The notes: generated by a model not told the origin, from the letters alone. A stretch of DNA of 64,000 nt from Entophlyctis helioformis (GCA_025526915.1 JAHLKH010000074.1:1-64000); one strand, 5' to 3'; shown: positions 11,701 through 25,929, numbered from the stretch's first letter. Made by a program: numbers and translations.

Positions 11701-13681
11701 CGTGTTCATTGGCATTGATTTCCCCGCGACGGCGCTCATGGCATGCATCGATGCAAATGGTAACTCGTGCGCTGGATGCCCACGGTGCCGGCATGCACAC
11801 TGCTAAACAAACCTGCCTCTGGCTGCAGTGACTCTGCAAAAGAAGCTCGTACACGCCGTGTTGCTCGACTTTTATGTCAAGCAGTCAGTGTCTGCGTTAG
11901 ATTCACAACTCGGTCTTGCCAAGGTCTGCATGCCATGTCGCTCAAAGTGTACGGCCGTGCATCTTGCTGACCGGAATGCACACGCCAGAAATGTGACATT
12001 ATGGGCCCATCCATTTATGCCATCGGCAAGCCCGTTGTGGACTCTGCCGTCGGTAGCAGGAGAAGCAAGGACACGAGAGCCGAGCCCGAAATCCCGATAA
12101 TCTCTTGGGGTAAGCCGCGCGAGTCATGGTGTTGGACAGCACATTAGCGCAACGCTGACAGATTGGTTGTGCAGGCACAGAGTCCAACCTCACATGGAAA
12201 CAGTTTGGCAAAGTGTCGTCGGAAGTGATGCATCTCGTGCTTGACGGCCTGGAGCGCGCGTACTTGGAGCAGCTCAATCGGCCGGCAGCCAAGACTGTGC
12301 CGCCAGCCAAACGGGCATCGTTGACTGTGCTGCCCCCGCCGCCTGCCAAAGTGCCGCCTCCGGTACCAGCTGCTGCAGCCAGTGTCGCGCCGGGAGTCGC
12401 AAAGTTGGCTCCATCCGGCACGGCGTCGCGGCCTGTGATTGAAAAGCTTACGGCCGAGTCTCGTGCGCCAGCTGCAAAGGCATTGCCGCCGTCCACTGCG
12501 CCAGCGCCGCGCTCCAAGTCTGTCTCGTTCCAAATGTTCGACACTTCTCTCGCGCTTGATGGATCATCATCGCGCAGCAGCCAGCCGTCTGATCGCTCTT
12601 CGGTTCCGCCCAAGCGCGTTGGTGACAGTCTTCCCCAAGCCGAGACGGGGACGAAACGGGCACGCGACGATACGGCAGTGAGCCAAATGCTTGGTATGTC
12701 GTGCATATCCGAAGTATCCAGCCCGTCGAGTGCCCGATGCACGACAACTGACATGCTGGTGCAGCGGATCCATCGTTTGAGAACCTGTTTGTGAAAACGT
12801 CGTACCGTCGTTCAAGCCAAGTTCTGCCTACGCCCCAACCGAGTTTTGCAGACGGCAAGAGCAAGGACAAGTCGTCGCCGCCACCCGCTACGTCGGGCAC
12901 GCCAACTATCCCTGGCAAGCCTGCCGCTAAGCCAGCCAAGTCCTCGCCAACCCGACCAGGACGGCCCCTGAAGAACCTGATGCCGCGCGTGTCCGACTCG
13001 TCCGCGTACGTGTCGGCAGCCCGAAGCAGTGCCGACCTGAGCCATCTCTATGCCTCGCCAGCCATGTTCACCGGCAACCTGTTTGCGCCGAGCAGCAAGA
13101 GCCGCGGCGTCGAGATTGTCCTTGAGGAGAATGATGACGGCCCTGCGGCTGACCAAGAACAGCCTCCTCGTGATGACCACGATCGCGTTCAAGTCAATGT
13201 CGCCACGATTGAGGAGATTGCAAGCGGCGATGAGGACAGCACGCGCAATGATGTGCCTGCCATGCCGATCGTGTCCGAGTCTGCGCCAGCACCAGCACCG
13301 GCACCAGCACCTGCGCCAACCGAAGTCGACATTGTGTCTGCGTCTGCGTCTGCGCCAACCGAAGTCGACACTGCATCTCTGACGCCTGGTCAGCCTGCTC
13401 GTCAATCGCCGTTGTCTGGCCAGGCCGAGCCCATCAGCCTACTGTCGTCGCCGCTGATACCGCAAACGCCCGACGCGATGGCGGCTGCTTCTCCACCGGC
13501 AACCGATCCCATCCCCAGCACGGCACAACAGCCTGCCATTCCCTCTGCTCTTGCCGCCGAGCATTCCCATGCCACGAACATGGACATGAACGTGGACATG
13601 GAGTTGTTTGACGACTTGACCAACTCGCAGACGGAACTGCCCGACCTTGACATTTCGATGCTGGACACACCGGGCAGCTGA
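8733..13681 (+). CDS. HDA1: HDA1/Clr3-type class II histone deacetylase
   Basis: Removes acetyl groups from histone lysines in the nucleus. Thirteen exons fit by splice signal and phase: 8733-9949, 10015-10255, 10338-10996, 11067-11117, 11186-11197, 11285-11315, 11374-11475, 11555-11604, 11656-11759, 11829-11923, 11989-12109, 12175-12693, 12765-13681 (1372 aa). The catalytic domain has RPPGHHAEE (about residue 314), the zinc-ligand segment [10 protein letters not shown] (about 353), [10 protein letters not shown] (about 444) and LEGGY (about 486). Residues about 706-915 match the Arb2 domain that follows the catalytic domain in fungal HDA1/Clr3 ([18 protein letters not shown]). A Gly/Arg-rich N-terminal tract and a Pro/Ala/Ser-rich tail of about 450 residues with an APAPAP run are probably disordered. 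The N-terminus upstream of 8733 was not tested for further exons. Confidence 0.88.
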
Positions 13682-13836
13682 TGCGTGTCGACGGTGTGCG
13701 GCCGTCCATGCAGCCAGCCTCCACTCCACAAACACTCTACAACCACACCACAACGAGAGCAATAAATGTTTGGCGCGGCTCTGTACTGACAGGCATGCAT
13801 CCACACACACACATCCATACACATCCATACACATGT

Positions 13837-15896
13837 TTATATGTCCATGTCGAGCGTGTCGAGCGCGCGCTCAAGGAGCGCCATTTTCGAGTCGTAGACG
13901 GCCATTTTGGCTGCCCACTCGCTGCCGCTGCCGGTCAGCATGGTGCCGCCAGCATCCGTGACGCCGACCGTGCGGCCGATCCAGAAGCGCAGATCGTCGA
14001 TCAGAACAACGGTGTCGGTCTCTTGTCGCGCGCGGATGCTCTGCGCGCTCTCGGTGACGAGGTCCAGGAACTCGGGCGAGTCGACCATGTCGGTCGACAG
14101 GCAGCGGGCAAAGTACTGCGACACGTGGTTCTCGAGACGCGGGAGGTTGAGGGCCCATGCGGTGCGCATGAGGTCGTACGGGTCGAGGAGCGGCGGCGAT
14201 GGCGGCGACGGCAGAATGGCCGGTGTGGTTGTGATGTAGAGCACGACGGCGGTTTTGAGGCGGTCGAGGAGGAGGAGGTCGGCGGCGAGCAGCAGGTCGC
14301 GGGCAATCTCTGGCGTCACTGTCGAGGCGATATCGTCCTTGGGTGCACAGGGTCAGCAGGGATGCGCGCGCGTGTGTGTGGAGGGGAATGGCGAGGGCAT
14401 GGGGGCGGTGTGTATACTTTGTAGAGATACTCGAGAACGCATGCAAAGACGGGCGGCGACTCGATGGACCGCAGATGCAGCGACGGCAGGGACGACCACG
14501 CGTCCTGCCACGCAGTCACCGCGGCCGTGACAGGCGGCCGTGGTGGGCCGGGTGCCGCATGTGGCGTCTTGGAGTGTGCGGTTGCAGACGGGGACGTGGA
14601 TTGGGAAGAGGGCGAGGCAGCCAAGTCGGCAAAGCGGCCAGACATCATGACTGCAAAGTATTCGCTGCGCAGCAGAAACGCCTTGTGGCATGGAAAGACG
14701 ACCGTGTCGACGCAGATCAGAATGTCTGGCTGTGCGGCTGCCAGCAGCGTGTGCCGAGACAGCCGCCTTGACTCGGCGTCGGTGCTGGCCGATGGCTGCT
14801 GCTGCAAGTTGCTGTGATCCTGCGATGCCGGATCGGCTGGATGAGAAGGTTCAGCCGCCGTCGCGGCACTGCCATTGCTGCTGCTGCTGTTGGCTGCATC
14901 GCCGGATGGCAGCCCCAGTTCAAGCGACGCCGCAGCCAGCAGCGCGTCGACAAGCGCCAGCAGGTCGGTCTGGACGGGCTTGATGTCGCGCGTCATGACC
15001 GCCTTGCCGCCCTTGCCCTTACCGCCCATGGTGCCCTCTGCCTCGATCAGGCGGTCGATGGCATGCACAAGCGCACCGACGCGCCACAGGCTCGCCACAA
15101 AGCGCCAGTTGGCCCATTCGTCCGGCTGCACGCTGCGCGCCATCTGGCCCGTGTACAGGAACAGCAGCACGGCGTTCAGGATGTCGAGCGTGACGACCTT
15201 GTTCGAGACCTGCACCGTGTTCCGGCCGAACCACCGGCCCGCCAGCTGCTGGGCAAAGTACGGCGACCGCGCCGCCAGCACCGGCCGGTGGACCCACACG
15301 AGCACAAAGTCGGCGTTGTCGGGATCGAGCGTCGCATTCGGGTACCCGAGCACGGCGTCTCTCGCAGCTGTGCCTGCCGCCTGCGCCACGTCGACATCGC
15401 GCACGCTCGCCGGCCGCCGCAGCCGGAAGCTGAAGTCCGCGGCAGCGTCGGCCGGCGCGGCCCACAGCCGGTGCAAGAAGCCGCCAAACTCGGCACCCGG
15501 GTCGACGGCCTTGGAGAAGCGGTGGGCCCGCAGCAGCGAGCGGATCTCCTGCGTGAGGGCGCCGTAGAGACACCGCTCGCCCTCGAACGTGTGCGGGTCG
15601 CACACGGCGCCGGCCTCGGTGAGCAGGAAGCGCACCACGGCGACGTGGCCGCACAGCGCGGCGTAGAAAAGTGGGACCGAGTCCCAGGCGTCGCGGGTGT
15701 TGACCGGCACCAGGTCGGCCTGCGTCAGCGTGCGCACGCGCTCGAGGTCGCCGGTGCGGCAGGCGTCGCACAGAGCGCCAAACAGCGGGTGGTCGTTGCT
15801 GCTGGTGTTCGTGGTCGTGGCCGTGGTTGTGGCTACAGCTGTCGTTTCCATGGCCGACGCCATCGTTGCTGGCAAGCAAGCGGAGAAAGACCGCAA
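13837..15896 (-). CDS. Ankyrin/double-BTB protein, ABTB1 (BPOZ)-like
   Basis: Two exons, 15896-14418 and 14337-13837, phase 0, 659 aa; the 80-nt intron (GTATAC...AAG) joins EYLYK to DDIAS. N-terminal ankyrin repeats (SVPLFYAALCGHVAVVRFLL) are followed by the TFEGERCLYGALT signature typical of ABTB1. Then come two BTB/POZ domains: one around DFVLVWVHRPVLAARSPYF and LYTGQM, and one around DILICVDTVVFPCHKAFL that is split by the intron and by a Ser/Pro-rich insert. In animals ABTB1 is a cullin-3 adaptor binding elongation factor 1A; the same role here is inference. It is convergent with the deacetylase gene, 155 nt apart. Confidence 0.8.
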
Positions 15897-15993
15897 GAAA
15901 CGGCCTCGCCTCAGATCCGATAACTACCGCCAGTAGATCGCCACCAGATCGTGTCTTTCCACAAGGCTCCCTCCCAGCACGCGCGCACACACC

Positions 15994-16917
15994 ATGCTGC
16001 CTCTGACCATTACAGTTCTCGCTCTGGGCGGTGGCATCTACATGGCAGCAACCGTGTTCTTGCTCACGCTGATCCGCATGCCGTCCACGCCGTACTGCCG
16101 CTACCTGCGCGCCACAATCATCGTCATGTACCTAGTGACACCCATCCTTATTTCCGCCAACTTCTTGGCAGAGGCGCCGCCCTCGACATTTTACGCAATC
16201 GTCACAACGGCGTACCTTCTTGTGTACATCGAGTTTACGTTGTTTGGCCTTGCCCAGCTCGAGTTCCTGCGCACCATGGCGCCGTTTATATCCGCACGCC
16301 TCACACCACTCTGGATCGACCGTGCGCTTGCAGTCGTGGTTGCAATGGGTGTGGTCTGCATCGCGTTTGGATTCCGCCTCTTCACTCCGCCAACCTCGCC
16401 ATACTACAGGCTGGCGCGCATCATTACCAACATCTGGCCAGCACTCATTGGCGTGTCGGACGTGTTCCTGCAGGGCTTCAATCTCTACTACGTGCTGCTG
16501 CGTCTCAAGGGCGCCTCTCTGGGTTTCCGCGGCGTCTACGCCGTTCTCATCCTGGCCAATTTTCTGGTCATTGTCGCGGCCGTTCTGCTCGCGTTTCTGG
16601 CACCCGAGTCGGACCTCAACACGTGGCAGGTGTTCAAAAACGAGCTTACCTCGGTGCTCATGCTGGGCTCTATCGGATGCATGGAACTGCTGCGCAAGTC
16701 ACTCGCGCGACCGGCACGACGGTTGTCACAAAAGTCAGCGGCCAAGCCTGGGCCAAAGAAGCTCAAGCCGCCAGTGCAGCCGCGTCTGATGAATTCGGCC
16801 ATGCGCTCAGCAAACTCAAGTGCGATGATGGACGGTGGTGGCGGTGGCGGTGTGTGTGGCGAGTCGCCTACGCCAGCTGCATCCATGGTTCAGGAGTCTG
16901 CTGTGAATGCTCGATAG
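15994..16917 (+). CDS. Seven-helix membrane protein, paralog 1
   Basis: Intronless, 307 aa. Seven hydrophobic segments can be counted (starting near residues 1, 38, 70, 108, 145, 180 and 220), followed by a basic C-terminal tail and a Gly run. There is no NPxxY, DRY or lysine retinal site that I can recognise, so receptor function is not shown. It shares the landmarks QLEFLRT.APF, a central Trp-Pro helix and SIGCMEL.R with the next gene, so the two are tandem duplicates. Function unknown; a fungal 7TM receptor-like or lipid-sensing role is only a possibility. Confidence 0.75.
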   Translation: MLPLTITVLALGGGIYMAATVFLLTLIRMPSTPYCRYLRATIIVMYLVTPILISANFLAEAPPSTFYAIVTTAYLLVYIEFTLFGLAQLEFLRTMAPFISARLTPLWIDRALAVVVAMGVVCIAFGFRLFTPPTSPYYRLARIITNIWPALIGVSDVFLQGFNLYYVLLRLKGASLGFRGVYAVLILANFLVIVAAVLLAFLAPESDLNTWQVFKNELTSVLMLGSIGCMELLRKSLARPARRLSQKSAAKPGPKKLKPPVQPRLMNSAMRSANSSAMMDGGGGGGVCGESPTPAASMVQESAVNAR

Positions 16918-17345
16918 AAAATACAGCTCGTTTTCAACAAGACGTTGTTGCTTTTAGGCCAGATGCACTCTTGTATAGACGTTGTTGCGAGAGACTGCGT
17001 CCAGGGATGCGAGGCGACGAAACAGTCGGCTGCCGGTTTGTTGCGAAATCAAACCGTGTCCATTGTCGACGCGCTGCTCCGTTTGAGCCAAGTGAAGCCC
17101 TGCTCTGAACCAAACGGTTCGACCGAAATCCAGCTGCATCACGATTCGGTAGCAGTGTGACGAGAGGGAGCTCAGTGTGCGAGGCAAGCCTGTGCCATTG
17201 CGTTATATACGGGATATCCTTCCGTCGGCTGGAAGCACGAGCACGGCAGTCCCAGACACCATTCACAGCCGCCAGCGGCCCATCAGCGGTCCGCCAGCGC
17301 CGACAAGCCACTGATACCAAGCATAGTGCCAGCAGACCAGCAGAC
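16918..17345. promoter_or_regulatory. Intergenic region with TATA-like element
   Basis: The spacer between the tandem 7TM genes has no supported gene. A TTATATAC element at about 17213-17220 lies about 125 nt upstream of the second gene's ATG, a spacing comparable to the TATA boxes of other genes in this window. Confidence 0.35.
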
Positions 17346-18446
17346 ATGTCAACACGGCCGCTCTTCATTGCCAATATTGCCTTGGCCGTGTTTATTCTCG
17401 TGGTCTCGACCGTGAGTCTTATCGACCTCTTTGGCCTTCCAGCGTCGCGATACTCCACGTTCCTGCAAGTGACGTGCCTCACGGTTTACCCGGTCGTGGG
17501 CATTCTCTTGTCGAGCCTGTTCCGGCTATTGACGCCAGAGAACTTCGCCTTTGAGCCTCTCTCCATCATTCTCCGTATCCACATCCACGTCCAAGTCGCC
17601 TTCTTCGCCTTGTCGCAGCTCGAGTTCCTGCGCACCATTGCACCGTTTGTTTCCAGGCGCATCAGCAACGGGCTCGTGACCTGGGTGCAGGTTGGCGTCG
17701 TGAGTGTCGGCGTCGTGTCGGTCGTTGGCACTTTTCGGCAGTTCTTCCCTTTGCGGGCGCGGCTCGTGAGCTACTATATCAACAACGGCTGGCCGGGCGT
17801 GGTTGCCCTCGGCGATCTTGCACTGCGGCTGTTTCTGCTGCGGTACGTGCTGGTCGACCTGCGACACGCGCCGGCCGGGTTCAAGGTGGCATATATGTTT
17901 CTTATCCTGTGCAGCACCTTCATCGCTGTTGTTGCGAGTATTATTGGCTTTTACGCGCCGATGGTCATACTCGGGCCGTGGCACATCCACCAGTCTCTAC
18001 TGGTGTCCGTGTATATGCTGTGCTCGATTGGGTGCATGGAATTGATCCGGCGGACGCTGATGCTGCCGATCGACAAGTGGACGGGCCCAACCCCTGTCGC
18101 CGTGCAACGACTGCTGCAGCAAACCCAACCCATCGAAGGCGGCGATGTCCGTGTGCATCTGCTTTGTGAAAACGCGGATCGTCCTGACGGACGGCATAGA
18201 GATCCGATTGAACAGCAGCAGTGTCAGCCACTGACATTGCCGTTGCGAGCACCGAATGACACTCGGGGTGCTGGGCATTGGCTTGAATCCACGGTCCAGG
18301 AGCAGCGACACGAGCGCCAGCACGCCAATCGACCGGTTCATGGCGATGACGGTGATGGCAATGGCAATGACGGTGATGGCACTGCCCGGTCAGTGTCGGA
18401 GCGGCCGTCACTGCTGCTGTCTGATCCCTCGTCTGGCCGCGAATGA
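17346..18446 (+). CDS. Seven-helix membrane protein, paralog 2
   Basis: Intronless, 366 aa from the ATG at 17346; an upstream in-frame extension is possible but hydrophilic and untypical. Seven hydrophobic segments are visible and the landmarks QLEFLRTIAPF and SIGCMELIRR match paralog 1. The soluble tail is longer than in paralog 1 and contains an Asp/Gly-rich DGDGNGNDGDG tract. The helices are much better conserved between the paralogs than the tails, which suggests selection on the membrane part. Function unknown. Confidence 0.75.
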   Translation: MSTRPLFIANIALAVFILVVSTVSLIDLFGLPASRYSTFLQVTCLTVYPVVGILLSSLFRLLTPENFAFEPLSIILRIHIHVQVAFFALSQLEFLRTIAPFVSRRISNGLVTWVQVGVVSVGVVSVVGTFRQFFPLRARLVSYYINNGWPGVVALGDLALRLFLLRYVLVDLRHAPAGFKVAYMFLILCSTFIAVVASIIGFYAPMVILGPWHIHQSLLVSVYMLCSIGCMELIRRTLMLPIDKWTGPTPVAVQRLLQQTQPIEGGDVRVHLLCENADRPDGRHRDPIEQQQCQPLTLPLRAPNDTRGAGHWLESTVQEQRHERQHANRPVHGDDGDGNGNDGDGTARSVSERPSLLLSDPSSGRE

Positions 18447-18632
18447 ATGGAACCATATGCAGGCTTGCTGTTCTATGGTGGATCCCCACCGAGCACACCC
18501 AAGACCGGTGATTGTTTCCTTCTCGATGCTTCTCGATGGCTCCTGTCTGGCCGTTGGCTCAGATTCACTTTGGTGGGATTTACCGCGCAACTTTCCCGTC
18601 AATCCATCCTCCCACCCTCCAACACACCACCA

Positions 18633-22001
<3,369 letters not shown>

Positions 22002-22490
22002 ACGGTCCTCGCCACCTTTCTTTCTTGTGGACTCTCGTTTTAAAAACCAGGCGTTCTGGTGCTCTGCCTGCTTGCGATTTGGAGTGGTTATGGCTGCCAG
22101 CGTGATGATGGATGGGATGGAATGAACAGCACCAGCAGTTGCACCTTTTACAGGCCATGAACATATGCCGACAGCGTGCTGAGTGGGGATTTCACATGGA
22201 CAGGCATGCAGACATCCATCCGACGACTGTTGCTGCTGCTATTGCTCGTGCAAAGCGGATCATGCAGCCAGCCGACAATCAACCGGCAGCCAGCCGGCAG
22301 CCACACAGCGGCTGTTGCGTTGCGTGGCTGGTGGCCGCTCACGGCAGACGCTTGCTCGCATCCAACCAACCGGCTGCTGTGGCCAACCAACCAGCCAGCC
22401 AACCAGCCAACCAGCCGGCTGCTGTGGCCAATCGGCTGCGTGCGTGTCGGCAAAACGGATTTGGTGGCACAGACACTGCAGACACCGCGA

Positions 22491-22498
22491 TATAAAAG
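22491..22498 (+). promoter_or_regulatory. TATA box of beta-lactamase-fold gene copy 1
   Basis: TATAAAAG lies 101 nt upstream of the ATG and is kept at the same distance in all four copies. Further upstream are tandem CCAACCAACCAGC units that differ in number among copies. Confidence 0.6.
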
Positions 22499-22591
22499 CA
22501 GCTGCCCGGTTGCCTGCTCTGCTCCAAACCACCGCTCTCCACAGCCAACCACCTGCAATCCACACCAACAACCACAATCACACAGCCAGCA

Positions 22592-23398
22592 ATGACCATC
22601 ACGCTGCAGTCGTTCCCCGCCGGTCCCAACGGCTTCTTCCGCGCGCCGGTCCTCCTCACCGGCCCGACCGAGGCCGTGCTCATCGACGGCGGCTTCACGC
22701 TCAGCGACGGCAAGGCGGTCGCCGACGCCATCACGGCCAGCGGCAAGACGCTGACGACCATCTACATCAGCCAGAGCGACCCGGACTACTACTTCAGCCT
22801 GCTGCCCATCAAGACGCTGTTCCCCAACGCCAAGGTGCTTGCGGCGTCGGCCACCATCGCCGCCATCAACGCCAGCGTGCAGAAGAAGCTCGACGTGTGG
22901 GGTCCGCAGCTCAAGACCAACGGCCCGCAGACGCTCGCCGACGTTGTGATCCCGACGGCCTTTGACGGCACGTCGCTGACCGTCGACGGCGAGACCATCG
23001 ACATTGTCAGCGTGTCGATCCCCAACCGTCGCTACCTGTCTGTGCCGAGCCTCGGCGCCATCGTGGGCGGCGTGCTGGTGTTCTCTGGCGTGCATGTGTG
23101 GGTGGCCGACACCCCCACTCCCGAGCAGCGCGCCGTGTGGGTCGGCATCCTCGACGGTATCCTCGCACAGGGACCCAAGGTTGTTGTGCCGGGCCACATG
23201 AAGCCCGACGCGGCCGTCGGGGTGGATGCCGTGCGGTACACGCGCGATTACCTGGTTGCGTTCGAGGCGGAGCGCGCCAAGGCAGCCACCAGCGCCGAGC
23301 TCAACGCCGCCATGAGAGCGCTGTACCCGACTGCCGGCATGGAGGTTGCCCTCGACATTGGCGCCAAGGTCGTGCTCGGCGAGATGAAGTGGGGCTAA
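22592..23398 (+). CDS. Metallo-beta-lactamase-fold protein, copy 1
   Basis: Intronless, 268 aa, no signal peptide. The fold is suggested by an early LIDGG strand-turn (as in LIDTG), a central motif position and a late VVPGHM. Where active enzymes have HxHxDH, this protein reads SQSDPDYYF, keeping only the Asp, so classical zinc hydrolase chemistry is doubtful. I recall close bacterial proteins with the same SQSDPDYYF signature, so this is probably a family trait and horizontal origin is plausible (inference). Its high GC, strong codon bias and own TATA box suggest active expression. It differs from copies 2 and 4 at few residues, e.g. Thr for Asn near the C-terminus. Substrate unknown. Confidence 0.8.
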   Translation: MTITLQSFPAGPNGFFRAPVLLTGPTEAVLIDGGFTLSDGKAVADAITASGKTLTTIYISQSDPDYYFSLLPIKTLFPNAKVLAASATIAAINASVQKKLDVWGPQLKTNGPQTLADVVIPTAFDGTSLTVDGETIDIVSVSIPNRRYLSVPSLGAIVGGVLVFSGVHVWVADTPTPEQRAVWVGILDGILAQGPKVVVPGHMKPDAAVGVDAVRYTRDYLVAFEAERAKAATSAELNAAMRALYPTAGMEVALDIGAKVVLGEMKWG

Positions 23399-24340
23399 GC
23401 ATGCCGTCTGCCTGTCTGTCACTCTGTCTGTCTGTCTGCCAGTCTCGCCCATTACATCCGATCATGAGCATCCGTATATATCATTCCCCCCAATGAACCC
23501 ACCACACACAATGCAAGCTGCTCTGCTGCCTTGCTCTGTCGTCTGGCTGCTCTCCAGGCTGTTCTCCAGGCTGCTCTCCAGACTCCTGATGCACCAACCA
23601 CTCACTCGGATGGCACGGCACATGCACTCACAGCAACTGCCCAACCATCTGCTGCAATGCGGCCGATCGGATGCCGTCATTGGCACTCCTTGCAGCCAGC
23701 GCATGCACTTGCAGCCAATGCTTGGATCGCCTGCCTGCCTCACACACGTCTGCGACTCTCACGTCTGCGACTCGCACGCCTGCGACTGGCAGCACAGTCG
23801 ACGGATGTCAGACTGGCCGTCCAACCACAAGTGGCAATCTCACTCAAACTCCGACGATGAGTGGACTCACCAGCCAGCCAATCAATGCTTTTCTTGTTGT
23901 CTGTCCATGACCGACACTCTGCCAGACTCCGACTGGGATGGATGGTTGGCTGGCAGTGATTGCTGTGTGGTGATCACATCAACCATGCAAGTGCAGTGTT
24001 GGCTGCTGGCAAGCGTCGCAGTCGTCCTTGCATCCACTCTCAGCCCATCATCGCTGTTGTGGAGCCGTTTGAGCAGGCGATGCGTGACACTGAGACATGC
24101 ACGGCCATTGTCGCAGTCGATGCCACACTGCCTCGCTTGCAGTGTCTGCCCTGATAGTCCAAGAAGCCAGCCACTCCATCCACATCCAGCAACACACCCC
24201 ATCAAGCCAGCCAATGAGAATTCGGCGGAGTTGGGTCCAGATCCAGCAACACCAAAGTCGTCGCTGCAGCCAGACAAGCCAATGAGAATTCGGCAGACGC
24301 ACAGTCGTGATGTGAATATTCATTGGTCTGAAACGATCGC
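23399..24340 (+). repeat. Five-copy spacer repeat, copy 1
   Basis: About 0.9 kb of non-coding sequence, also found near 30926-31868, 35717-36680, 43959-44686 and 61421-62366. It begins with a CTGTCTGTC run next to the beta-lactamase-fold gene and ends with two GCCAATGAGAATTCGGC elements (CCAAT boxes) about 65 nt apart. Open frames in it do not carry the same protein from copy to copy. Confidence 0.8.
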
Positions 24341-24355
24341 CTCTCTCTCATCCCT

Positions 24356-25846
24356 CTATGCCTTGTCGGGATATGCCTGTCGACCAACAGTCAGCCAGCT
24401 TCCATGGCACTCATCACAGCAGATGCACACTCGTCTCACTCACCTCCTTGGAATACGCGACCAGATCCGTGAACGACGGTCCAAGGTTGACCGTCAACGA
24501 ATGGAACTCTTCGGGGGCCAGCTTGCTTCCCTTGTTGTAGATGACGTATCCATGGCGATCAAAGAACTCGAGCATGTCCGTCGGCTTGCGACCAACGCGG
24601 ATGATCCAGTTGGGTGCATACTCAAAGAACACCTGGTCAACGCCGTATGTGTCAAAGAGCGTCGTGGCACCTTCCAGCGCAAAGATCTCGTAGCCCTGTG
24701 CGATGTGAGGCGGGGATGCAGGAATGAACGGATGCATGGATGCCAGCATGTCAGTCGCCAGCCTGTTCACGCTCAAGCATCACTCATCGCTGCGTGCCTG
24801 GCAGTCCATCTTCATGTATGCGATCCGCTCCTTGACGACCGTGTCGATCGGCACAGTGTGGATCTCTTGTGCAAGGAACTTTTCGGGTCCGCCCTGGAAG
24901 ACCCCAACCGACATGATGTTGCCGGGCTGGCTGCCGTCGGCCCGTGCACCTTCGTTCTTGGGCAGGATGATGCTGTTGCCGTAGTTGCCAATCTCAGAGT
25001 AGATGGTGCTCGAGTCTTCAACCACGCCTGCTCCTGCCGGCACAAGGTACACCGACGACTCGCCCGACGTCTGGAACAGACCCTCGTCGATGTTGGCCTG
25101 GATGCTTGCTGCGAGCATCTTGTAGTTGGACGGGGCCGGCTCGAAGCTGTACACTCGGAATCCCATCGCAGCAAAGAAGAGCGTGCACGAGCCAATGTTG
25201 CCACCAATGTCGACCTGCGTTTCCATGTCAGTGTCAAGGATCAGCATCCAGGTTAGTGTCAAGGATCAGTGTCAAGGCCAGCGTCACATCCCATGCTGTG
25301 GATGCTTCGCTGCAACGTACCACAGTCTTGGACTTGCCAGGCGTGTTCTTGATCAGCTCGAGTGCCTCCTTCTGCTTGATGCAGTCCTTCCAGAACCCAA
25401 ACTCGCGAATCTCGGAGCTCACGACATCAAAGTTGTGGTGCAGATACATAAAGTACGATGGCTCGCTGCGTGTCTTGAACTTCTCGTACGTCGTGTCTGT
25501 GGTGCGTCCATGGCGGATGTGGCAGCAGCAGTCAGCTTGCTGTGCAGGATACACAGCTGCAGGACACACAGCTGCACGACACACGCACAACAGCAACACG
25601 CGAGCATGCTCACTCACTGTCATGCACGACTTCGTTGGACAGCTCGCGCAACAGCTTGGCGCGCCAAAAGTCGGGCGACTGGTATCCCGACGACACTGGC
25701 GTGACTGGACGGGCAATGAGCTTGTTGATGTGAGGGTGCCATGCCCAGATGGCCGAGAACAGGACTGCGCACGCGACGGCAACGAGCACGGCTGCGCGGC
25801 GGTTGATGGCAAAGCCAGCAGGAAGAAGCTTGCGTCCCTTTGACAT
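24356..25846 (-). CDS. FkbM-family methyltransferase, copy A
   Basis: SAM-dependent O-methyltransferase family. Five exons: 25846-25618, 25496-25321, 25214-24798, 24695-24444, 24376-24356; 364 aa. A single hydrophobic segment (about residues 18-37) after a basic N-terminus makes a type II membrane anchor. The SAM-binding core shows VDIGGNIGSC, then FEPAPSN, then GYEIFALEG. The donor after exon 3 is GC (CAG|GCACGC), forced by phase and by the family motif, and identical in copy B. The last exon codes only AYPDKA. TATA box 85 nt upstream. It is convergent with the beta-lactamase-fold gene and divergent from the GT31 gene. Acceptor substrate unknown; glycan O-methylation is inferred from the neighbours. 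Confidence 0.8.
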
Positions 25847-25929
25847 GACGGTGTGAGCAGAGTCACGGATGGATGGATGGATGGATGGATGAAGGCAAGG
25901 ACAGGCGCGACAAGATCATTCCATCTCGG

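Noticed and set aside
13837..13870. CATCCATACACA tandem as a possible telomere-like tract
   Set aside because: Too short and not a known telomere unit; it is a local repeat next to a stop codon.
17110..17125. GGTTCGA-like box suggestive of a tRNA
   Set aside because: No T-stem, anticodon arm or acceptor pairing can be formed around it.
24376..24444. Read-through ends of the FkbM exon 4 as alternative C-termini
   Set aside because: The read-through differs between copies A and B, whereas a GTGAGT/GTGAGC donor and a CAG acceptor give the same AYPDKA ending in both.
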